Below are positions 4,242 to 5,157 of a DNA stretch of 5,157 nt, in pieces; within the stretch, counting starts at the first letter, position 1, and each line of letters starts with the position of its first letter. Both the position numbers and the translations under genes were made by a program. Where the stretch lies: NCBI RefSeq assembly GCF_937976265.1, contig NZ_CALJRX010000310.1:1-5157 (forward strand). Reading direction: 5' to 3'. The DNA is from an uncultured Haemophilus sp. GTDB lineage: Bacteria; Pseudomonadota; Gammaproteobacteria; Enterobacterales; Pasteurellaceae. The notes below the pieces were generated by a model. The model did no database searches. It was given only the letters and a program-made list of their open reading frames with translations, and was not told the origin of the DNA.

Positions 4242-5157
4242 ATGCAAGATAAAGATTTTTCAACCTCGCAAACTTTTAAGCGTTTATGGCCGATGATTTC
4301 ACCTTTTAAATCAGGTTTATTCGTCGCCGCGGTCGCTCTCGTTTTTAATGCATTGGCTGATTCAGGCCTGATTTATATGCTCAAACCGTTGCTCGATGAT
4401 GGGTTTGGTAAAGCGGATCATTCTTTCCTGAAACTGATGGCGTTTGTTGTGGTTGGCATGATTATGTTGCGTGGTGTGACTAACTTTATTTCCAGCTATT
4501 GTTTGGCTTGGGTATCTGGCAAAGTGGTGATGATTATGCGCCGCCGCTTGTTTAAACATTTAATGTTTATGCCGGTAAGTTTCTTTGATCGTAATTCAAC
4601 GGGGAAATTGCTTTCTCGTATTACTTACGATTCAGAAATGATTGCCAATTCTTCCTCTAATTCATTAGTGACCATTGTACGTGAAGGCGCCTATTTAATT
4701 TCATTGCTTGTGGTGATGTTCTATACCAGTTGGGAATTGACGTTGGTTCTTTTCATTATCGGACCAATTATAGCGGTGCTTATTCGCTTTGTATCGAAGC
4801 TCTTCCGTAAGCTTAGTAAAAACATGCAAGATTCTATGGGGGAATTAACCTCTGCGACGGAACAAATGCTAAAAGGGCATAAAGAGGTGCTTTCTTTTGG
4901 TGGACAATTAGTGGAAGAAGAGCGTTTCGATAAAGTCAGTAATGATATGCGTCGTAAAGGCATGAAGATGGTGACTGCTAATGCCATTTCAGATCCTGTT
5001 GTGCAAGTGATTGCTTCTTTGGCGTTAGCGGAGGTGCTTTATTTGGCGACAACTCCTTTAATTGCGGATAATAATTTAACTGCAGGTTCTTTTACTGTGG
5101 TCTTTTCTTCTATGTTAGCGATGATGCGTCCGTTAAAATCCTTGACGAATGTAAACT
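4242..5157 (+). CDS. msbA: Lipid A / LPS flippase MsbA, N-terminal 305 codons (partial)
   Basis: MsbA is a homodimeric inner-membrane ABC exporter that flips lipid A-core from the inner to the outer leaflet of the inner membrane, an essential step in LPS assembly. Only the transmembrane domain is in the window; the full protein is about 580-590 residues, and the ATPase half lies beyond the edge. Visible hallmarks are TFKRLWPMISPFKSG (11-25), LKPLLDDGFGK (47-57), WVSGKVVMIMRRRLF (90-104), MPVSFFDRNSTGKLLSRITYDSE (110-132), EQMLKGHKEVLSFGG (207-221) and VVFSSMLAMMRPLKSLTNVN (286-305). The ATG at 4242 is the first after an in-frame TAA at 4233-4235, and the N-terminus MQDKDFSTSQTF aligns with E. 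coli MHNDKDLSTWQTF as I recall it. No clear Shine-Dalgarno precedes it. The gene follows comEC by 52 nt, as in H. influenzae. Confidence 0.97.
   Translation, partial: MQDKDFSTSQTFKRLWPMISPFKSGLFVAAVALVFNALADSGLIYMLKPLLDDGFGKADHSFLKLMAFVVVGMIMLRGVTNFISSYCLAWVSGKVVMIMRRRLFKHLMFMPVSFFDRNSTGKLLSRITYDSEMIANSSSNSLVTIVREGAYLISLLVVMFYTSWELTLVLFIIGPIIAVLIRFVSKLFRKLSKNMQDSMGELTSATEQMLKGHKEVLSFGGQLVEEERFDKVSNDMRRKGMKMVTANAISDPVVQVIASLALAEVLYLATTPLIADNNLTAGSFTVVFSSMLAMMRPLKSLTNVN

Noticed and set aside
4362..4987. Two - strand open frames (4362-4559 and 4721-4987)
   Set aside because: Both are antisense to msbA, whose + strand product is clearly conserved. They have unlikely compositions and no promoter or ribosome site.
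1..5157. CRISPR array, insertion sequence, tRNA or rRNA gene
   Set aside because: No regularly spaced repeats, transposase, terminal inverted repeats with target duplications, or tRNA/rRNA-like sequences were found by eye.

Overview
The window comes from a member of the Pasteurellaceae, most likely a Haemophilus or close relative. There are eight exact copies of the Haemophilus-type DNA uptake signal (AAGTGCGGT or its complement). The gene block dksA / comEC (rec2) / msbA and the encoded proteins match what I recall of Haemophilus influenzae. The DNA is AT-rich. The exact species cannot be fixed from the sequence alone.

Layout. Positions 1-1030 are an AT-rich accessory stretch without uptake signals. 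It holds the 3' end of an unrecognised gene on the + strand (1-312), a strong stem-loop terminator (329-361), and an unrecognised gene on the - strand (456-827) that converges on the first. The - strand gene has no ATG near its apparent start. Its frame stays open for 55 more codons, to position 992, so its 5' end is either unusual or damaged. Positions 1036-1065 are two facing uptake signals that form the terminator of dksA (1087-1524, - strand). DksA is the RNA polymerase secondary-channel factor that works with ppGpp.

Positions 1525-1786 are a divergent control region between dksA and comEC. It contains a perfect 10-bp inverted repeat (1690-1711) with the TGCGA-N6-TCGCA core of a CRP-S competence site. 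The site is placed where CRP and Sxy (TfoX) would activate comEC. A small hairpin followed by T residues lies in the predicted comEC leader. comEC (1787-4189, 800 codons) encodes the inner-membrane DNA uptake channel and carries six of the eight uptake signals inside its reading frame.

Positions 4190-4241 are the short comEC-msbA gap, with a possible weak promoter and an in-frame ATG-CAA-TAA just before the msbA start. msbA (4242 to the window end) encodes the essential lipid A / LPS flippase. Only its transmembrane half is present.

How the genes relate: comEC is a competence gene. dksA and msbA are housekeeping genes for stringent-response transcription control and outer-membrane biogenesis. 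The accessory pair sits directly downstream of dksA, where H. influenzae has pcnB as I recall, so this looks like a variable insertion point. I see no convincing evidence of a new multi-gene system. The least explained part is the accessory pair at 1-1001.
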